Assembly (NCBI RefSeq): GCF_000948415.1
Contig: NZ_JYII01000015.1
Location: 1-64,000, forward strand
Direction: 5' to 3'
Source: Thalassospira sp. HJ
GTDB taxonomy: Bacteria > Pseudomonadota > Alphaproteobacteria > Rhodospirillales > Thalassospiraceae
Length of the DNA: 64,000 nt
Made by a program: the position numbers and the translations under genes. Below the pieces are notes generated by a model. That model ran no database searches, was not told the DNA's origin, and saw nothing but the letters and a program-made list of their open reading frames with translations. Below are positions 63,875 through 64,000 of the stretch, one piece after another (the first letter of the stretch is position 1; each line of letters begins with the position of its first letter).

Positions 63875-64000
63875 ATGCCCAAACCAGTAAAAAGTGCCAT
63901 GGCACACCTGCAGACCAAAGGCCGTATTGCCATGGCAGTAGCAGCCTTCGGCGTGTTGTTGGCGGGCTGTGCTGAAACGCAGCTTGCCGTTCATGGCGTC
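63875..64000 (+). CDS. Lipoprotein start, probable RlpA-like (cut by the window edge)
   Basis: The first 42 codons of a lipoprotein: a signal peptide with the lipobox LLAGC (C32) after a basic N-region. GGGGAC lies before the ATG at 63875. The mature part is not yet informative. mltB-rlpA is a common alphaproteobacterial pair, so RlpA (septal lytic transglycosylase) is the best guess, but this rests on context only. Confidence 0.55.
   Translation, partial: MPKPVKSAMAHLQTKGRIAMAVAAFGVLLAGCAETQLAVHGV

Overview
The window looks like core chromosome of an alphaproteobacterium, most likely a marine Rhodospirillales member of the Thalassospira type. The reasons are the gene order argS - SPOR - nagZ - scpAB - tatABC - serS - surE - pcm - M23 - yajC - secDF - Mth938, the recG/sdhE/mfd cluster with a DUF502 gene beside it, a GTTC-N7-GTTC LexA site at uvrA, and gammaproteobacterial-style periplasmic transport (ugp, aot-like, TRAP-TAXI). 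Genus is inferred from style and gene content; no 16S gene is present. No prophage, CRISPR array, rRNA operon or complete insertion sequence was seen.

Layout. 1-1.5 kb: palindrome-rich intergenic DNA, then xthA and erpA on the minus strand. 1.6-1.87 kb: a 267-bp MITE-like element with 33-bp terminal inverted repeats, sitting where many relatives carry dgt. 2-15 kb: a nearly continuous plus-strand block (argS, SPOR protein, nagZ, M50 protease, scpA, scpB, an orphan ABC ATPase, tatA, tatB, tatC, serS, surE, pcm, NlpD-like lipoprotein). 15-19.3 kb: DUF815 ATPase (minus), then yajC-secD-secF. 19.4-24.2 kb: EamA transporter, Mth938 (NDUFAF3-like) protein, FAD protein, MscS channel, and a squalene-synthase-fold protein that resembles the mitochondrial complex I assembly factor NDUFAF6. 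24.3-33 kb: small exported protein, trmFO, unknown membrane protein, uvrA with an SOS box, fba, nagA. 33-38 kb: ugpBAEC for glycerol-3-phosphate uptake. 38-42.5 kb: msrC, ssb, two NUDIX hydrolases, a YchJ-like protein, and rpoH behind a long structured leader. 42.7-49.8 kb: DUF502, recG, sdhE, mfd. 49.8-57.3 kb (minus): a basic amino acid ABC transporter with an AotO-like deacylase, then deoC, deoB and a DsbA-family gene. 57.3-61.2 kb: a TRAP-TAXI transporter. 61.2-64 kb: YjdM-like protein, tRNA-Ser(UGA), YdcF-like protein, mltB, and the start of an rlpA-like lipoprotein cut by the window edge.

The genes group into protein export (Tat, Sec-YajC-SecDF), chromosome maintenance and repair (ScpAB, XthA, UvrA, RecG, Mfd, SSB), envelope and peptidoglycan work (SPOR, NagZ, NlpD-like, MltB, RlpA-like), nutrient uptake (Ugp, basic amino acids, TAXI) and nucleoside salvage (DeoBC). 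Most transcription units end in clear intrinsic terminators, many of them shared by convergent genes. The points most worth a second look are the rpoH leader with a 13-codon ORF and an SD-pairing hairpin, the MITE in the dgt position, the SecDF-linked NDUFAF3/NDUFAF6-like pair, and the LexA box plus helically spaced TGTCA repeats upstream of uvrA.
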